64,000 bases of DNA, from the NCBI RefSeq assembly GCF_029887875.1, contig NZ_JARXRM010000028.1:244031-308030 (forward strand), given 5' to 3'. The notes below the pieces were generated by a model. The model was not told the origin of the DNA, made no database searches, and was given only the letters and a program-made list of their open reading frames with translations. The translations under genes were made by a program, and so were the position numbers. The stretch is from Luteimonas endophytica (GTDB taxonomy: Bacteria > Pseudomonadota > Gammaproteobacteria > Xanthomonadales > Xanthomonadaceae). Shown here one piece after another: positions 19,040 through 28,531 of the stretch (position 1 is the stretch's first letter; each line of letters opens with the position of its first letter).

Positions 19040-19822
19040 TCAAAGCTGCGCGCAGTCGAGGGCGTCCACCCGCTGCGCCGCCGCGGCGGCGCGCGCGGCG
19101 GCGGCATCGAAGTCCTCGGCCACGCCGACGTCCAGCCAGTGGCGCACGCTGGTCTCGCCCAGCGGCTCGGCCTGCGCCGCGAATCCGGCGGCGCGCAGCG
19201 CCGCGACGTGCCGGCGCGCCGCCGCCTCGCCGCTGAAACGGCCCAGGGCGATGGCGTTGGCTTCGGCGCCCTCGCCGAGGATGAAGTGGTCGTCGAAACC
19301 GGCGGCGCCGAGCTTCTCCGCCACCGCCTGCGCGGCGGCGCGGTCGGCTTGTGGCGGCAGCATCACCCGCCAGCCCCGCGGCGCCGACACCACTTCGCGG
19401 GTCCGCAGCCGCGACACCCGCGGCTGCAGAGCCTGCCGCGCCGCGGCGAGCGTCGCGGCATCGTCGAACGGCCCCAGCGACAGGCAGCGCGCCGGTGCCC
19501 CGGCACCGGTTGCAGACGCCGGCGCGGGCTCGCCGGCAACGGCGCCGGCGTCTTCCGACCCGGCGCCGGCAGCGGCGGCGGGGCCGGCACCGGCGGTGGC
19601 GGTGGCGTCGGCATCCGCCAGGGGCGCCTGCGGCGCGGACGTGGTCATCCCGGCCGCGGTGGCGCGCGCCTCCGGCGATGCTTCCTCGAGCAACTGCAGG
19701 CGCGGCACCCCGGCGGGCGGATCGGCCACGCCCGGGTCCTGGGCCGGTGGCCGCAGCGCCCACCACAGCGCGACGCCCAGGTTCAGGGCCAGCAGCAGTA
19801 CGATCGATGCGCGGAGGAACAT
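19040..19822 (-). CDS. SPOR-domain protein with N-terminal membrane anchor
   Basis: A 260-residue protein. Residues ~3-22 (LRASIVLLLALNLGVALWWA) form a single membrane anchor; residues ~25-105 are an Ala/Pro/Gly-rich periplasmic linker; the C-terminal part has SPOR-like sequence (CLSLGPFDDAATLAAARQAL, RGWRVMLPPQADRAAAQAVA, IALGRFSGEAAARRHVAALR). SPOR domains bind denuded septal peptidoglycan, which suggests a cell-division or envelope role. It follows coaX by 50 bases on the same strand. The ATG at 19822 places the anchor at the very N-terminus. Confidence 0.82.
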   Translation of the reverse strand: MFLRASIVLLLALNLGVALWWALRPPAQDPGVADPPAGVPRLQLLEEASPEARATAAGMTTSAPQAPLADADATATAGAGPAAAAGAGSEDAGAVAGEPAPASATGAGAPARCLSLGPFDDAATLAAARQALQPRVSRLRTREVVSAPRGWRVMLPPQADRAAAQAVAEKLGAAGFDDHFILGEGAEANAIALGRFSGEAAARRHVAALRAAGFAAQAEPLGETSVRHWLDVGVAEDFDAAAARAAAAAQRVDALDCAQL

Positions 19823-19872
19823 CGGGCGATTGTAAGGGCCCGCACGCCAGGGCGTGGCGTGGCGCGCTCCGA

Positions 19873-20616
19873 TCAAACGGGTTCCCGCTCCATCCGCGCC
19901 CAGTGCGCGAGACCTTCGAGCACCAGCGTCGGCGCGGGTTCCGCGCCATCGAGCCGCCCCGCCAGCGCGGCGGCACCGCCGCCGTGGAGCAGCAGCCGCG
20001 GCGCGACGCCCAGCATGGCGCGCGCCGCCTCGCGGCTGCGTTCGAGCAAGGCCAGCGCCGCGCCCTCGCAGCCGGAAGCCAGCGCATCCCGGGTCTCGGC
20101 GGCGAACTCGGCGTAGCTGCCGCCGTCGGCCGGCAGTTGCGCAGCGCGCGCGTGCAGGGCCTCCCGCATCAGCGCGGGCGAGGGCGCGATCCGTCCACCG
20201 TGGTGACGTCCCGATCCGTCGAGCAGGTCGATGGTCAGCGCGGTGCCGACCCCGACCACCAGGCTGGGACCGGGGCCGCGGGCATGCGCGGCCAGCAGCG
20301 CGAGGAAGCGGTCCACGCCAAGGCGGCGCGGATCGGCGTAGGCGATGGCGACGCCATCGCAGCGCGCCAGGGTACAGGCGACAGAGAGCCGGCCGCAGCG
20401 CGCGGCGAGCGCCTCGATCAGGACCACCCGCAGTGCCGGCGCCGCGACGCTGGCCAGGCTGGCCGCGTCGAAGCGGTCGGGCATGCGCTGCTCCCAGCCG
20501 GCGGCGAACCCCGCGCCGTCGTGGTCCACCGCCACCACCTCGCCGATCCCGCCGTCCGCATGCAGCGGCGCGAACTTGAGACGGCTGTTGCCGAGATCGA
20601 ACAGCCAGGTCCTCAC
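19873..20616 (-). CDS. coaX: Type III pantothenate kinase
   Basis: A 247-residue cytoplasmic kinase performing the first step of coenzyme A synthesis, pantothenate to 4'-phosphopantothenate. The ASKHA-fold motifs are seen: WLFDLGNSRLKFAPL (phosphate-binding), ADPRRLGVDRFLALLAAHA (the usual GxDR site) and VVGVGTALTIDLLD. The GTG start at 20616 overlaps the birA stop as GTGA. The birA-coaX pairing is common in this group and in other proteobacteria. Confidence 0.94.
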   Translation of the reverse strand: MRTWLFDLGNSRLKFAPLHADGGIGEVVAVDHDGAGFAAGWEQRMPDRFDAASLASVAAPALRVVLIEALAARCGRLSVACTLARCDGVAIAYADPRRLGVDRFLALLAAHARGPGPSLVVGVGTALTIDLLDGSGRHHGGRIAPSPALMREALHARAAQLPADGGSYAEFAAETRDALASGCEGAALALLERSREAARAMLGVAPRLLLHGGGAAALAGRLDGAEPAPTLVLEGLAHWARMEREPV

Positions 20617-21608
20617 GGCAGGGCACCGGCGCGCACGCTGACCTCGCCGGCGTGGAAGCTCCGCTCGCCGCCGGCACCGCGCACCCGCAGGGCACCGTCG
20701 GCAGCGACCCCCAGGGCGATGCCGTCGTGGCCGCCGCCTGCGCCGGCGATCCGTACCGGGCGCCCGGCCAGCGCATCGAGCGCCGCGAAGCGCGGCAGGA
20801 ACGGGGCCAGGCCCTCGCGGTCGAACTGCATCAGCGCCGGTACCAGCGCGGCGATCAGCCGCGCCGCGACCTGGTTGCGCGCCGGCTCGGCGCCCAGGAC
20901 CGCGGCAAGATCGGTCCATGGCTGGTCGATCGTCGCGCCCGCGGCGGGCGGCATGCGCAAGTTCAGCCCCAGCCCCACCACCGCGCGGGCCGGCCCGGCG
21001 TGTTCGCCGCCGCCCTCCACCAGCAACCCGCCCAGCTTGCGCAGCCCTGGCCCGGCATCGTTCGCTACCAGGTCGTTGGGCCATTTCAGGCGCACCTGCG
21101 CGGCCCCCAGCGCCTGCAGCGCCTCGGCCGCCGCCACCCCCGCCACCAGGCCGAGCCCTCCCAGCCGCGCCAGCCCGCCGGCGAAGCGCCGCGACAGCGA
21201 CAGGTACAGATTGGCCGCCAGCGGCGAAGCCCAGCCGCGGCCACGGCGGCCGCGGCCACCGCTCTGCCGTTCCGCCAGCAGCACCGCAACCCCGCTGGCC
21301 GGCGTCGCCCTTCGCAGCAGCTCCGAACTGGTGGAGTCCAGCGACCAGGCCACTTCCAGCGCGGCGACCTCCGCCGCGGCCTCGGCCGGGAGCGCGGTGC
21401 GGATGAGGCCTGCATCCAGCAACTCCAGGGGTTGGGCCAGGACGTAGCCCCGGCCGCGCCTCGCCTCGATCGGAACCCCGGCCATCCGCAGCGCCTCGAT
21501 CCGCTTCCAGACCGCGGCCCGGGTCTGGCCGCTGGCGCGCGCCAGCGCGTCGCCGGACACGGGGGTACCGGCAAGCAGGCGTTCGAGCAGGGCGCGTTCG
21601 GGATTCAT
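20613..21608 (-). CDS. birA: Biotin-protein ligase / biotin operon repressor
   Basis: A 331-residue protein with an N-terminal winged-helix (residues ~5-60: ARASGQTRAAVWKRIEALR), a central ligase domain with biotinyl-AMP loop SGGRGRRGRGWASP and RLKWPNDLV, and a small C-terminal domain. It attaches biotin to the carrier protein of acetyl-CoA carboxylase and, because the DNA-binding domain is present, probably represses biotin genes. I chose the ATG at 21608 (MNPERALLE); the longer frame starting at 21692 has no similarity in its first 28 residues. Confidence 0.95.
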   Translation of the reverse strand: MNPERALLERLLAGTPVSGDALARASGQTRAAVWKRIEALRMAGVPIEARRGRGYVLAQPLELLDAGLIRTALPAEAAAEVAALEVAWSLDSTSSELLRRATPASGVAVLLAERQSGGRGRRGRGWASPLAANLYLSLSRRFAGGLARLGGLGLVAGVAAAEALQALGAAQVRLKWPNDLVANDAGPGLRKLGGLLVEGGGEHAGPARAVVGLGLNLRMPPAAGATIDQPWTDLAAVLGAEPARNQVAARLIAALVPALMQFDREGLAPFLPRFAALDALAGRPVRIAGAGGGHDGIALGVAADGALRVRGAGGERSFHAGEVSVRAGALP

Positions 21609-21768
21609 CGAAAGGGGCGACCGGACCGGTGGGCGGAGGACCCGGATTATCCGCGAGGCGGCTCCCGGCGGGACGATCCCGCACTGCAGCATGGGCGACG
21701 CTGCGCCGGGCCCGGAAGCGCGCTATAGTGCGTCGTTAAGCGTTGCCGCTCCCAGACAGGCTGCCGCC

Positions 21769-22035
21769 ATGACTCTTCGAATCGCGCTGTTGCTGCTGCT
21801 CTGCTCCGCCAGCCTGCCGCTGATGGCCAGGGAAGTCCGCCAGGCCGGCCCCAACGGCGACGGTGCCTGCCCGACCGCGGCGGAAAGGAAGGCCGCCGAG
21901 ACCGGCGCACGCAGCGGCGAACGCACCGCCCCCCCGGCGGCGAACGGCGAGCGCGGCACCGCCGCGGGCGGCAATCCCGAGAGCACCGTCCGCAACCCGC
22001 GCTGGCACAGCTTCCTGCCGGGCATGTTCCGCTGA
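21769..22035 (+). CDS. Small secreted protein of unknown function
   Basis: An 88-residue protein with a clear signal peptide (MTLRIALLLLLCSASLPLMA) and a low-complexity Gly/Ala/Glu/Arg mature part with two single cysteines at most, ending HSFLPGMFR. A TATAGT box at 21724 could be its -10. The next gene (mtfA) begins 10 bases after its stop. I do not recognise a family. Confidence 0.65.
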   Translation: MTLRIALLLLLCSASLPLMAREVRQAGPNGDGACPTAAERKAAETGARSGERTAPPAANGERGTAAGGNPESTVRNPRWHSFLPGMFR

Positions 22036-22045
22036 CCCGGCGCGC

Positions 22046-22798
22046 GTGCGCGGCCTGTTCGGGCGCCTGCGGCGCGACCCCTCTCCCATCGACCCCGACC
22101 TGTGGCGCGAAGCCCGCGCCGCGGTGCCGTGGGTGGCGCGCCTCGATCCCGCGCGCGAACAGCGGCTGCAGGCCCTGGCTGCACGTTTTCTCCACGAGAA
22201 GACCCTCACCGCCGTGGGCGGGCTGCGGCTGGACCGGCGGCGCGCCGCGATCCTCGCCGCGCTGTGCTGCCTGCCGCTGCTCGAGTTCGGCGTCGAAGGC
22301 ATGCGCGGCTGGTCCGAGCTGATCGTCTATCCCGACGCGTTCCGGGTGAACCGCACCCATGTCGATGCCGCAGGGGTGCTGCACCAGTGGGACGACGAGC
22401 TGATCGGCGAAGCCTGGGAAGCCGGGCCCCTGGTCCTCTCCTGGGCCGACGTGGAGGCCGACCTGGCGCAGCCCGATGCCGGGTTCTGCGTGGCGGTGCA
22501 CGAGATGGCGCACAAGATCGACGCACTCGACGGGTTGCTCGATGGCACCCCGCCGCTGCCGCGCGCCTGGCAGCGTCAGTGGGCGCGCGACTTCCAGGAA
22601 AGCTACGACCGATTCGTCGCCACCGTCGAGCGCGGCCGGCGGCCGGCGCTCGACCCGTACGCGGCGGAAGCACCGGAGGAGTTCTTCGCGGTCTGCAGCG
22701 AATACCACTTCAGCGATCCGGCGCTGCTGGCGGAGGCGATGCCTGCGGTCGCCGAGCATCTGGCGCGTTTCTACGGCCCTTCCCCCTTCGCGGCGTGA
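22046..22798 (+). CDS. mtfA: M90-family zinc metallopeptidase, MtfA-like
   Basis: A 250-residue cytosolic protein with the MtfA (DgsA/Mlc titration factor A) pattern: ELIVYPDAFRVNR, VLSWADVEAD, the HExxH zinc site VAVHEMAHKIDALDG, and the third-ligand region APEEFFAVCSEYHF. In E. coli MtfA binds the glucose repressor Mlc and has aminopeptidase activity; whether that partner exists here is unknown. The GTG at 22046 is chosen because it precedes the family N-terminus and is just after the previous stop; no strong ribosome-binding site is visible, so coupling is possible. Confidence 0.9.
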   Translation: MRGLFGRLRRDPSPIDPDLWREARAAVPWVARLDPAREQRLQALAARFLHEKTLTAVGGLRLDRRRAAILAALCCLPLLEFGVEGMRGWSELIVYPDAFRVNRTHVDAAGVLHQWDDELIGEAWEAGPLVLSWADVEADLAQPDAGFCVAVHEMAHKIDALDGLLDGTPPLPRAWQRQWARDFQESYDRFVATVERGRRPALDPYAAEAPEEFFAVCSEYHFSDPALLAEAMPAVAEHLARFYGPSPFAA

Positions 22799-22824
22799 CC
22801 GCCGCCGGGAGCCGCTAGCCCGCC

Positions 22825-22933
22825 GTGGGAGCGTGCCATGCACGCGACGGCCGGCGCGGTTGGCCGGCACTCGCGATCACCGCCAGCTCCGCCGGAGCCA
22901 CCCGCGGCCTCCGCGGCCGTGGGCCGCTCCTAC
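22825..22933 (+). repeat. REP doublet (REPIN-like), copy E
   Basis: A 109-base copy with arms gtgggagcgtgccatgcacg and, on the minus strand, gtaggagcggcccacggccg. It lies between the convergent mtfA and phoQ genes. This is the last copy I see; none appears from 23 to 64 kb. Confidence 0.75.
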
Positions 22934-22977
22934 GGGCACCGCCGCTGCACCGCCCCGCGTGGCATACGCGAGTGTCA

Positions 22978-24390
22978 TCACAGTCCCGCCGGCAGCGTCA
23001 CCACGAAGCGTGCCCCGCCGAGCTCCTCCGACTGCGAGACCTGCAGTTCGCCGCGGTAGCTGTGCACCAGGTCCTGCACGATCGCCAGGCCGATGCCGTG
23101 GCCCTGCACCCGCTCGTCGCCGCGCACGCCGCGCTGCAGCACGTGCGCGATCCGCTCCTGGGCGATGCCCGGGCCGTTGTCGTCCACCGCGAGCACCAGC
23201 CCGGGACGGCGGTTGAGCGCGGACTCGCCCGGCTTGACCGTCAGCAGCACCCGCGAGCGCGCCCACTTGAAGGCGTTCTCCAGCAGGTTGCCGAGCAGTT
23301 CCTGCAGGTCGCCCGGCTCGCCGTGGAAGCGCGCCTGCGGATCGATGTCGAACTCGCAGATCACGCCCTTGCTGGCGTAGATCTTCTCCAGCCCCTGCAC
23401 GATCTGTTCCGCATGCGGCTCCACCTCCACCGGCGCCGCGAACAGCTTGTGGCCGCCGGACGCGGCGCGGCCGAGCTGGTAGCCGACCAGGTCGTTCATG
23501 CGCCGCAGCTGGGTCTCGACCTCCTCGCGCAGTTCGCCGTCGCTGGCGTTGGCGTCCAGGCGCGTGCGCAGCACCGCCAGCGGAGTCTTCAGGCTGTGCG
23601 CCAGGTCGGACATGGTGTTGCGCTGGTGTTCGAGGTTCTGGCGCTCGCTCTCGATCAGCGCGTTGATGCTGTCGGTCAGCGGTTGCAGCTCGCGCGGATG
23701 CAGCTCGCCCATGCGGTTTGCCTGGCCGCGCTGCACCCGCTTCAGCTCGTTGATCACGTGGCGCAACGGCCACAGGCTCCAGCGCAGCACCACCGTCTGC
23801 AGCAACAGCAGGATCAGCCCGGCCACGCCGAGGTAGCGCCACAGCGCCTGGCGGAATACCTGGACCTGCTGCGGCAGGTTGCCAGCGTCCTCCATGATGT
23901 AGACCGTGTACGGGATCTCGCCGGCGCTGCGCACCAGCACGAAACCCATGCCGTAACGGATCACCTCGCCCGGGGCGCCGGCGCTGTCGACGATCGGCAG
24001 CGGCCCGTCGAAACGCTCCTGGCCACCCTCGAGCATCGCCAGGTCGGGCAGCTGCGGGCCCTGGGCCGACGGCGACGCCCACTGTTCGGTGCCGGTGACC
24101 ACCACGGCGTACAGTCCGGTGCCGGGGCGGTTGAAGCGCTCGTCGGGCTGGTATTCGGGCGGGATCAGGGTGTCGTCGCGGGCGAACTCGACGATCCCCG
24201 CGTAAGTCTCGGCCAGTCGGCGCAGGGTTTCGCGCTGGCGTTCGCTGGCGACGTCGACGAAGGCGCGGTCGAGGGCATAGCCGGCCAGGGCGAGGAACGC
24301 GATCAGGCCGAGGCTGGCGGCCAGCAGCTGCCGCGCCTGCAGCGAACGCGGCTGCCAGGGGAGTTCGCGTCGTCGCTTTTCGGCGGCCAT
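22978..24390 (-). CDS. phoQ: PhoQ-type sensor histidine kinase
   Basis: A 470-residue inner-membrane kinase. TM1 is at about 21-40, a periplasmic sensor domain runs to about 185, TM2 is at about 187-203, then a HAMP region, the phospho-acceptor His265 in SDLAHSLKTPLAVL, the N box NLLENAFKWA, and ATP-lid motifs DDNGPGI and GHGIGLAIVQDL. The arrangement and its partner match xanthomonad PhoQ, which senses low divalent cations or cationic peptides. It follows phoP by 115 bases on the same strand. Confidence 0.92.
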   Translation of the reverse strand: MAAEKRRRELPWQPRSLQARQLLAASLGLIAFLALAGYALDRAFVDVASERQRETLRRLAETYAGIVEFARDDTLIPPEYQPDERFNRPGTGLYAVVVTGTEQWASPSAQGPQLPDLAMLEGGQERFDGPLPIVDSAGAPGEVIRYGMGFVLVRSAGEIPYTVYIMEDAGNLPQQVQVFRQALWRYLGVAGLILLLLQTVVLRWSLWPLRHVINELKRVQRGQANRMGELHPRELQPLTDSINALIESERQNLEHQRNTMSDLAHSLKTPLAVLRTRLDANASDGELREEVETQLRRMNDLVGYQLGRAASGGHKLFAAPVEVEPHAEQIVQGLEKIYASKGVICEFDIDPQARFHGEPGDLQELLGNLLENAFKWARSRVLLTVKPGESALNRRPGLVLAVDDNGPGIAQERIAHVLQRGVRGDERVQGHGIGLAIVQDLVHSYRGELQVSQSEELGGARFVVTLPAGL

Positions 24391-24505
24391 CGCGACAGGC
24401 TAGCGCGGCCGCGCCTCGGATGCGACGGGCCTCACCGCGGGGACGCGCGGACGCGCCGGCCGCCGGCGGCGGCCCGGTGCTACCGCGCCCGGCGGCATCC
24501 GCGCC

Positions 24506-25192
24506 TCAGTGCTCACCGCTCCGCGGAATCGCGAAGCGGTAGCCGCGGCCGCGCACGGTCTCGATCGGCTTGAGGGTGCCGTCCGGGTCGAGCTTCTTGC
24601 GCAGCCGGCCGATGAAGACCTCCAGCACATTGGAATCGCGGTCGAAGTCCTGCTGGTAGATGTGCTCGGTCAGGTCGGCCTTCGAGACCAGCTCGCCGGC
24701 ATGCATCATCAGGTATTCGAGCACCTTGTACTCGTAGCTGGTCAGGTCGACGTTCTGGCCGTTGACGCTGACCGTCTGCGCCGCGAGGTCCAGGATCACC
24801 GCGCCGCATTCCAAGGTCGGCTTGCTCCAGCCGGCGGCGCGCCGCACCAACGCGTTGATCCGCGCCAGCAGCTCCTCGACGTGGAACGGCTTGACCAGGT
24901 AGTCGTCGGCGCCCTGCTTGAGGCCGTCGACCTTGTCCTGCCAGCTGGAGCGCGCGGTGAGGATCAGCACCGGGAACTGCTTGCCCTCGTCGCGCAGGGC
25001 CTTGATCAATTCCATGCCCGACATCTTCGGCAGGCCCAGGTCGATGATGCCGACGTCGAACGGCACCTCGCGGCCCATGTACAGGCCCTCCTCGCCGTCC
25101 TGCGCCGCATCGACGGCGAAGCCTTCGCGCTTCAGGCGCGCGGCCAAGGTTTCGCGCAGGGGGGCTTCGTCTTCGACCAGCAGGATTCGCAT
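24506..25192 (-). CDS. phoP: PhoP-type OmpR-family response regulator
   Basis: A 228-residue regulator. The receiver domain has the phospho-acceptor Asp51 (VGIIDLGLPKMSG) and the conserved Lys101 in DDYLVKPFHVEE. The C-terminal winged helix is intact (LTSYEYKVLEYLMMHAGELV, SNVLEVFIGRLRKKL, IETVRGRGYRF). It pairs with the adjacent phoQ and probably controls envelope and cation-response genes. The upstream small secreted protein is on the same strand 50 bases away. Confidence 0.95.
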   Translation of the reverse strand: MRILLVEDEAPLRETLAARLKREGFAVDAAQDGEEGLYMGREVPFDVGIIDLGLPKMSGMELIKALRDEGKQFPVLILTARSSWQDKVDGLKQGADDYLVKPFHVEELLARINALVRRAAGWSKPTLECGAVILDLAAQTVSVNGQNVDLTSYEYKVLEYLMMHAGELVSKADLTEHIYQQDFDRDSNVLEVFIGRLRKKLDPDGTLKPIETVRGRGYRFAIPRSGEH

Positions 25193-25242
25193 GGTGTGCT
25201 CCGGATCGGGGCCGTCAGGCCGGTGCGTTCAAGTATCTGAAC

Positions 25243-25602
25243 TCAATCGTCGTCGCGACGTGAGCGCCGGCGCTGCTGCGGGTCGTCCTCGTAGACCCGG
25301 ACCCGCCCCCGATCGTCGACCACCTTGATCCGGTTGATCTCGCGGCCGTTGGAATGCATGCGCTCGGCGCTGATCAGGGTGCCTCGGGTGGAACTGCGGA
25401 TGTGGCGAATGGACTCGGCCATGCCGTCCTGGCTGCGCAGCCGGGGCAGCGGCCGGGCCTGGAGCTGGGGGGCGGCCGGACGGGCAGCGGCCGCGACCGG
25501 CGGGTCAGCGCGTTCGCGGCGGTCCTGGGCCTGCGCATCCACCGCCAGTGCAGACACGGCGGCGAGGAGCGGAAGCAGCAGGAGGGCGCGGCGAACAGGC
25601 AT
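25243..25602 (-). CDS. Small secreted PepSY-like protein upstream of phoP
   Basis: A 119-residue protein with a signal peptide (residues ~1-25: VRRALLLLPLLAAVSALAVD), a Pro/Ala/Arg-rich middle, and a C-terminal PepSY-like segment (RTGTLI-type turn, INRIKVVDDRGRVRVYEDDP) ending in a basic/acidic tail. It precedes phoPQ on the same strand, so it may be cotranscribed and could modulate the periplasmic sensor (inference). Confidence 0.7.
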   Translation of the reverse strand: MPVRRALLLLPLLAAVSALAVDAQAQDRRERADPPVAAAARPAAPQLQARPLPRLRSQDGMAESIRHIRSSTRGTLISAERMHSNGREINRIKVVDDRGRVRVYEDDPQQRRRSRRDDD

Positions 25603-25742
25603 ATCGTTGTCCCGGCGGTGGGATGAATGGACCCCGGCAGGTCGATCCGGGCACAAATTGTTGATTTTCCGCGGTGAATCCGTCCTTAACTTTTCCGCGT
25701 CCATGCGCCGCGGTTCAGCCGCCACCCCGCGATCATGCCCGT

Positions 25743-26650
25743 TCAGTAGATTTCTGCAATGCAGCAGCGCAGCGAGCCGCCGCCGGCCTCTATGGCGTCC
25801 AGCGGCACGGTACGGATCCCGAACCCGGCCCGCGCCAGGGCGTCCCGGTGGGGTGGCGCCAGCGCGGCCCCGCCCGCCTCGCTCATCCACACCGTGCCCG
25901 CCGACAGGGCGAGGGCATTGCCGGCGAAACTGGCGCGTTCGCCCGGGCCGAGCCTGGCGACATGCGGCGCGTACAGCGCCGCGATCGCCGCGGCGACGCG
26001 GGGATCGGCCAGGCCGTCGTCGCACAGCAGCGCGGCGCGCCCTGCCAGCACCGCCAGCACCACGTTGGTGTGGTACTCGCCGGGGGCCAGTTCGAACAGC
26101 AGGGTGGCACGCAGCCCGAACGCGTGGTGCATCAGCGCGGCGCCCTCGGCATCGCAGCGCTCGGACAGGCCGCAGAAGCCGAGGCCGCGGGCGCGATCGA
26201 TCACCAGCGCGCCGGTCAGTTCGCACGGGTGCGGCTGCGCGGAAAGATCCTCGACCGCATAGCCCAGCACCTCGGCGAAGAAGCCGCGGATGTCGGTGCG
26301 GGCGGCCTCGCGCTGGCGCACCGGGTGGCGCATCCGCCCGACGACGAGCCGGCCCGGCACGGTGGCGAAGGCGTTGTTGGGGAACAGCCCGTCCGGCGCC
26401 CGCCGGTCGCCGGGGAAGCACACCGTGGGCAGGATTTCCGCCATCGCCGCCTGCAGCGCCCGGTGCTGGACCAGCGCGCGCGCCGCGTCGAAATCGTCGG
26501 CGCCGGCCATGTAGCGGTTGTCGGCGGCCGACTGCTCGGCGCGGGCGAACCCCTCCGGCGCCACCAGGAACGCCGCCTTCGCCGTGGCGGGGCCGAAGTC
26601 CGGCGCGCAGCCGCGCGCGAAGCGGAGGAAGGCGTCGGGATCGCGGGTGA

Positions 26651-26654
<4 letters not shown>
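25743..26654 (-). CDS. ctlX: Arginine deiminase-related protein, CtlX-type amidinotransferase fold
   Basis: A 303-residue member of the guanidine-modifying superfamily. Motifs include PDGLFPNNAFATVPG (substrate Asn region), ALMHHAFGLRATLLFELAPG, the catalytic His region GEYHTNVVLAVL and the C-terminal catalytic Cys in GGSLRCCIAEIY. CtlX proteins are reported to hydrolyse citrulline-type substrates; the exact substrate here is inferred. The GTG start at 26654 overlaps the dusA stop as GTGA. Confidence 0.82.
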
Positions 26655-27688
<1,034 letters not shown>

Positions 27689-27848
27689 GACGGGAGCGGC
27701 GGATGGGCACGGCAGACGGCGGCTATTCTCGCCGGCCGCCACCCCGGGGTCGAATTCGGACCGAAGCCGCGGCTGATCTGGCGGACGGGCGGCGATTCCC
27801 GCCGGTCGCTTCAGCTGGTCGAGGCCGCGACCACGGCGCTGGCCGGCC

Positions 27849-28469
27849 TCATCTCGGCCGTCCCTTGCGCGCACGCGCGCCCTCCATGAAGAACTCCAGG
27901 GCATCGGTGTATCTGAGCGGGAGCGAGATCTTCGGGTTCGCCACCCAGTCGAGCAGCGCGCACAGCGACAGGAAGTGCAGATAGGCGGCCAGCCGGCCGG
28001 CGGGCATGGCCGTGGAGAGTTCGCCCGCCTCCTGCCCCAGGTGGATCAGCGCTTCGTAGGCGGGGACGATCTCGGAGGTGGGTTCCTCGCCCTGGTCTTC
28101 GCGCACCTCCTGGAAGCGATGACGGACGTACGGCGCCGCGAACGACCGGTGCTGCTCCCACCACCCCGCCGACGCGTCGAGCAGCGTCGCGACGCGCGCC
28201 AGAAAGGTGGGGCGGGTCATCGCCTCCTCCATCAACGGCCCGAGCGCCTCCGCGAGCTGGCCGTGGAGCCAGTGGACGACGATGGCCTCCTTGACCGGGA
28301 AATGGTTGTAGAGGGTCCCGCGCACGACGTCGGCCGCGGCGGCGATCTGCTCCATGGTGGTGCCCTCGAAGCCCTGCTCCCGGAACAGCGCCACGCCGGC
28401 CAGCGCGATCCGGTCTCGCGTCCGCTGGCGCTTGCCGGAGCGCGGTCCTGCTGCGGTCTTGTCGGCCAT
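27849..28469 (-). CDS. TetR-family transcriptional regulator
   Basis: A 206-residue regulator with a TetR helix-turn-helix at about residues 18-62 (DRIALAGVALFREQGFEG, MEQIAAAADVVRGTLYNHFP) and a helical ligand-binding C-terminus. It is divergent from a FAD oxidoreductase 62 bases away and probably represses both promoters through the repeats in between. I chose the ATG at 28469; a GTG at 28496 would translate through the operator. Confidence 0.9.
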   Translation of the reverse strand: MADKTAAGPRSGKRQRTRDRIALAGVALFREQGFEGTTMEQIAAAADVVRGTLYNHFPVKEAIVVHWLHGQLAEALGPLMEEAMTRPTFLARVATLLDASAGWWEQHRSFAAPYVRHRFQEVREDQGEEPTSEIVPAYEALIHLGQEAGELSTAMPAGRLAAYLHFLSLCALLDWVANPKISLPLRYTDALEFFMEGARARKGRPR

Positions 28470-28470
28470 A

Positions 28471-28507
28471 ATTTGACATTGTATATTATTTGACACTGTC
28501 TATTTTA
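28471..28507. promoter_or_regulatory. Tandem operator-like repeats between tetR gene and FAD oxidoreductase gene
   Basis: Two adjacent 17-base direct repeats, atttgacattgtatatt and atttgacactgtctatt, lie in an AT-rich island in otherwise GC-rich DNA. Each carries the palindromic core GACAnTGT, a perfect GACACTGTC in the second, and each contains a TTGACA that could be a -35 box for the rightward gene. This is the arrangement expected for autoregulation by a TetR protein. Confidence 0.65.
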
Positions 28508-28531
28508 GCCGCGGGTGGTGGTCCCTGCCAG

